Positions 60,674-64,000 of a DNA stretch of 64,000 nt are shown piece after piece (the stretch's first letter is position 1; every line of letters begins with the position of its first letter). The DNA is from Gymnogyps californianus. Its lineage: Eukaryota > Chordata > Aves > Accipitriformes > Cathartidae. The notes below the pieces were generated by a model. It saw only the letters and a list, made by a program, of their open reading frames with translations, made no database searches and was not told where the DNA came from. The stretch lies in NCBI RefSeq assembly GCF_018139145.2, contig NC_059477.1, forward strand, positions 30,483,502 through 30,547,501. Reading direction: 5' to 3'. A program made the translations under genes and the position numbers.

Positions 60674-60853
60674 GCGTGCACGCGGGCATCGCTGCCCCGG
60701 CTTCACGGGCAGCATCGCACCCCGGGGACGGCTGATGTATGCCGGTTCAGGGGGGAGCGTGTGCCACAAAAGGCAGATTGTGAGAGGTGTGGGAAGAGCC
60801 TGAGTGTGCTCGCCTTACTCACCAGCCTTTGGAAACGGCGCTGGGGGCAGCCG
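60674..60853. promoter_or_regulatory. CpG-rich patch
   Basis: By hand count there are 11 CpGs at 60674-60760 and five more at 60811-60853. It contains no recognisable exon or promoter motif. Confidence 0.4.
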
Positions 60854-62039
60854 CGCCAGGCTTGACATCTTGAAACAACATTAATTAAAAGGAACTTTTT
60901 AATCCTTGAGGGAAGAGAAACCAGAAGTGACAGTCTCCTGGCTACAGCCCTTCAGTTTTAATCCTAGTTTTGACTTTTTGCCTGGGATCAACAAGCCACA
61001 GAGAACAAAAACATATTTTAAAAAGTTTCTTTCAAGGCAGATGAATGTTAATCATGAGGGTGGGATTTTTTGTTGGTTTTTTTCTCTTTTTGACTGCTGC
61101 CAGCCTGGAGGAACTGAAACAGCAGACAGCCTCGCTTTAAATGGGTATCGTTCTGCTGCTGTACCTAGGACACTATTTCTGCTCTTCAGCAGTCACAGTC
61201 GTACATTGTGTCTGGCCATTTTTGGGACATCAGGCTGCCATGCAGGATGGCCAGTCCTTTGCATCACATGAGCGTGGTGCTGGGACGTTCTCTGTGAAGG
61301 GTCCTTGACTGTGGTACTCTGTGGTGGGAGGGACTGGGATAAGCCAGTATTTGGATCCATGCAGTTGGATATCCTTGAAAATGGGCTCTTTGAAACCAAA
61401 TTGGAAGTAAAGTGATGGCAGGGAGGCAGGAGATGCCGTTTCTCTTCTTGCTGCAAAATCCCACCCTGTTTTCCCTCTGACAGAACATACTAGTCAGCAC
61501 ATCTGCTCGCTCACAAGGGCCTTGGCCCGTTAGCAATTGGGAACACTTCAGCAGACCCTCTCTTCTCAGCTACCTGTTAAAGCAGCAAGCCCAGGTTTTC
61601 CAAATAACCCATTGATCCAAAAATGGGTGTGTGCAGTACCACAATTAACATTCCTTCTGAGCGCCTTGCATTAAGCATCTCTATATGTGTCTTGAAGGAA
61701 ACCTCTGAGAGATTGTCTTTTATGGAGGAGTTATAAGAGATTTCTTATGGCTGAGTTCACCTATAGAAAATACAGAATTGTAAGTCTATGTAGTTCAAGA
61801 AAGAAACTGAATTAGCCAGACCCAGACAAGAATAAGTTAACAGTACTCACTAAGGAGCCTTGAGTGGAATTAGAAAAGAGAAAAATGGCCTGTTGATAAA
61901 AACAAAAGCCTAAAAACTCGAAGAAACCCTTCCTTCCCCCATCCCCATCTAATCAGTCCGGGACAGAGCGAGAGCGGGGGTAGGAGGGAACGCGGAATCT
62001 ACTTGATGCCCGTGGTGTATCTCCTCCTTCTCTTCTTTA
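60854..62039. other. Unique non-coding sequence
   Basis: No gene or repeat family recognised. Confidence 0.45.
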
Positions 62040-62330
62040 TTTGACCCTCTTTTAGAGGAATGTTTAGCAAAGCTGTTTATTTTGCATAAACCCAAGTAAT
62101 AACGTGGCCCCGGGTGACAGGACCTGAATGAAGATGACAGCAGTTTGATTTAACGATTAGCCACCTGACCCGATAGCACCTCTGGAATCTCAACTGCAGA
62201 ATAAATTCCCATTCTTCCCGCATGGGCTGCATGTTAATCACGGGAAGAAAAGCAAAGGGTGGTTGCAATAGGGCCATTGTTCCTGGGGGCGAAGGCTTGA
62301 AAAGAAACTGCCCGTCTCTGCCTGCTTTGT
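62040..62330. promoter_or_regulatory. Candidate conserved non-coding block
   Basis: Complex sequence with 'gtttattttgcataaaccca' near 62073, 'agtttgatttaacgattagc' near 62141 and 'catgttaatcacgggaagaa' near 62230. No repeat identity. Enhancer-like texture, unverified. Confidence 0.28.
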
Positions 62331-62749
62331 GCTGGCTTCACGCTGAGTCTTGGACACTCAAGTTTCTTTTACTGCTTCTGTATCCCCCCCTTGATGAAAT
62401 ACTGGTTTCCAATGGAGCAGATTCAGTCGGGTTCATTCACCGAGGGACTTGCCTTCTCCCTGAATTATCACTATATAGTTTCTAATATTTGTTTCAATGA
62501 AAGTCAGTGCTCGCAGCGCATGAGTCTCTCTATTTGCAGAGTTAGCGGAGCAAGTCGCTGAGGGATCCCTGCTCTTTCCAAACATTCCCTAAAGCAGCTT
62601 AGCAAAGTGGTAGGGCTTTGTTTTGAGGGAAACCAATTTGGGGAAAATCTTGCTGTGCTTTTTGTTTCCTCCCTCCCCTCCCCCTGCCCTCCCAACTCTT
62701 TCAAAGCCCCTGCATTAAGCGCGGTTGTAATGGTACAACCCTTGCCTTA
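62331..62749. other. Unique non-coding sequence
   Basis: No gene recognised. A C/T-rich patch lies at 62667-62702. Confidence 0.4.
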
Positions 62750-62940
62750 GCGGGCTAATATTCACTTACAGTTCAGCCTTCCAGCTTGGTAGCACAGGGA
62801 GAGATGTGGCAAAGGGGAATTAAAAAATGATTGCAAAGTCAATGGTTTAAAGAGTAATTACAGAGTCATTAAAGGTTATTACGGGGAAATGTTCAGCTGA
62901 GCAGCGATTAGCATTCCCGATACCTCAAGTTCACCATGGT
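62750..62940. promoter_or_regulatory. Candidate conserved non-coding block
   Basis: AT-rich with a run of related words: 'aatgattgcaaagtcaatgg' near 62826, 'aaagagtaattacagagtca' near 62849 and 'gcagcgattagcattcccga' near 62901. No repeat and no frame. Regulatory status is inference. Confidence 0.28.
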
Positions 62941-63026
62941 TTGAGGGCACAAGTGAGACGAGTTGTAGAGGTCTCTGCCATGAGGGAATGGAAGTGGCTC
63001 CCAGCCCTGCAGCTCCTCTGGGGCTC

Positions 63027-63115
63027 GCAGCCTGCCGCCGCGGCCGGGGGCTCGCTGCCCGCCTCCTGCCTCCCCCGGGGCCACTGGCTCGACTGTCAGC
63101 TGCAGCTCAGGATCG
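63027..63115. promoter_or_regulatory. CpG-rich patch
   Basis: By hand count there are ten CpGs in about 90 bp, with the core GCCGCCGCGGCCGGGGGC. Frames crossing it (62941-63189 and 62988-63317) are unrecognisable. It directly follows the AT-rich block at 62750-62940. Confidence 0.4.
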
Positions 63116-64000
63116 TAACCAGCTCCAAACTACACACTGCCATGCTCTGCCCAGAGCAACACTCGCTCAGGTTAGCTTGTGGCTGCTGATCCCAGCCAAC
63201 CATTCAGAGCTGCCTCAGTCCTGCCCCATGCAAAAACCTTCAGGTGCCGTCAGGATTCAGCTCTCTCACGACACGGGTGGTAGAGGGCTGCGTGCTGCCT
63301 TTTACACCTGCAAATAATTTTGGAGGTTAAAACTCCCAGCAGGCAAATTCTTAAAACCAGCATCTCAGCGTCGCCCTTGCACGGTCACTGCGATGCTCTT
63401 GCATGGCCACGTCACCCCAGTGCCCAGAGCTTCTGGGGTCTGGGGTGCTGTCCTTGACATGGGTGGACCTGGCTCAGCCCCAGTGGGAAGGTGGCAAAGC
63501 CTGGTGTCCCTCCGTACTGTAATTGTGAAAGTCTTGAAGAGCAGCGGGAGCAAACAGTGCTGTCTCTTGTGTGTTTGTGTTTGTCCATATGCAGTGAAAA
63601 AAACCACAAATCAAAGTCAGGTCTGTTGTGTCAGCGCAAAAAGAGTGAAACACTGGCCAGAGTCCCTGACGTTTTATAGTGGGGAATGCCAAGTAGGCAT
63701 TTAAACAGACAAAACACATAGGTAAAATAAAACTAATTATTAATGACAGTATTAGCAAGTTACAAATATTTAGGTACAAAGCAGGTACCGCTCTCATTGC
63801 TCAGACAGTTGGCTTCTGGTCTGTGCTGCTGTTTGGATTTTCTTTTGAGCATTGAAAAGGGCATTAATATGTTGCCAGGAAATATTATTTCCAAGGTAAA
63901 TTAAAAAAAAAGAAACGGGCACAGCAAGCCAGCAGGAGCTTTGGGATATGCAGAGGCAGACCCCGCCGGAGCCCGGCCTTGGGGCAGGAATGCGCTTGTG
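63116..64000. other. Unique non-coding sequence to window end
   Basis: No gene or repeat recognised. GC rises again in the last 50 bases, so a further GC-rich element may begin beyond the window. Confidence 0.4.

Overview
This window reads as nuclear DNA of a bird, or a close sauropsid relative. A decayed CR1 LINE (about 54988-55938) ends in the avian-type repeated 3' octamer (ATTCTATG, then ATTCTGTG). Two more CR1 3' ends, a much older CR1/L3-like LINE and a scatter of ancient MIR-type SINE fragments surround it. The remainder is AT-leaning unique sequence with short simple repeats. I see no bacterial-style gene organisation, no tRNA or rRNA gene and no CRISPR array. I recognise no host protein-coding exon. 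The long open frames (up to about 174 codons) give low-complexity or unrecognisable translations, often next to equally long frames on other strands or frames, as expected by chance.

Layout. 1-5 kb: unique sequence around an antisense CR1/L3-like LINE (about 1050-2030) and a CR1 tail at 2.62 kb. 5.2-6.4 kb: pyrimidine-rich stretches. 8.8-11 kb: an antisense MIR, then a perfect 13-bp hairpin and a tandem repeat carrying POU octamers. 14-16.6 kb: AT-rich blocks that look like conserved regulatory DNA. 18-22.3 kb: a CR1 tail beside an 11-bp dyad, a T23 tract and several MIR pieces. 22-34 kb: mostly featureless, with a G-rich tract at 26 kb. 34.6-35.4 kb: an AT-rich block with two adjacent palindromes. 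36-45 kb: MIR fragments, microsatellites and two small CpG-rich patches. 45-54 kb: a long quiet stretch with one enhancer-like block at 52.2-52.8 kb. 55 kb: the CR1. 57.8-63.1 kb: the densest set of enhancer-like AT-rich blocks, alternating with two CpG-rich patches.

Interpretation. The simplest reading is an intergenic gene desert or one very large intron, possibly beside a developmental gene, with regulatory rather than coding content. The regulatory reading rests on composition and motifs only; I could not run any alignment. I found no convincing previously undescribed gene system. The best leads are the two POU-like motif clusters (10.84-10.98 kb and 34.91-34.95 kb), the CpG-rich patches, and the 57.8-62.9 kb blocks.
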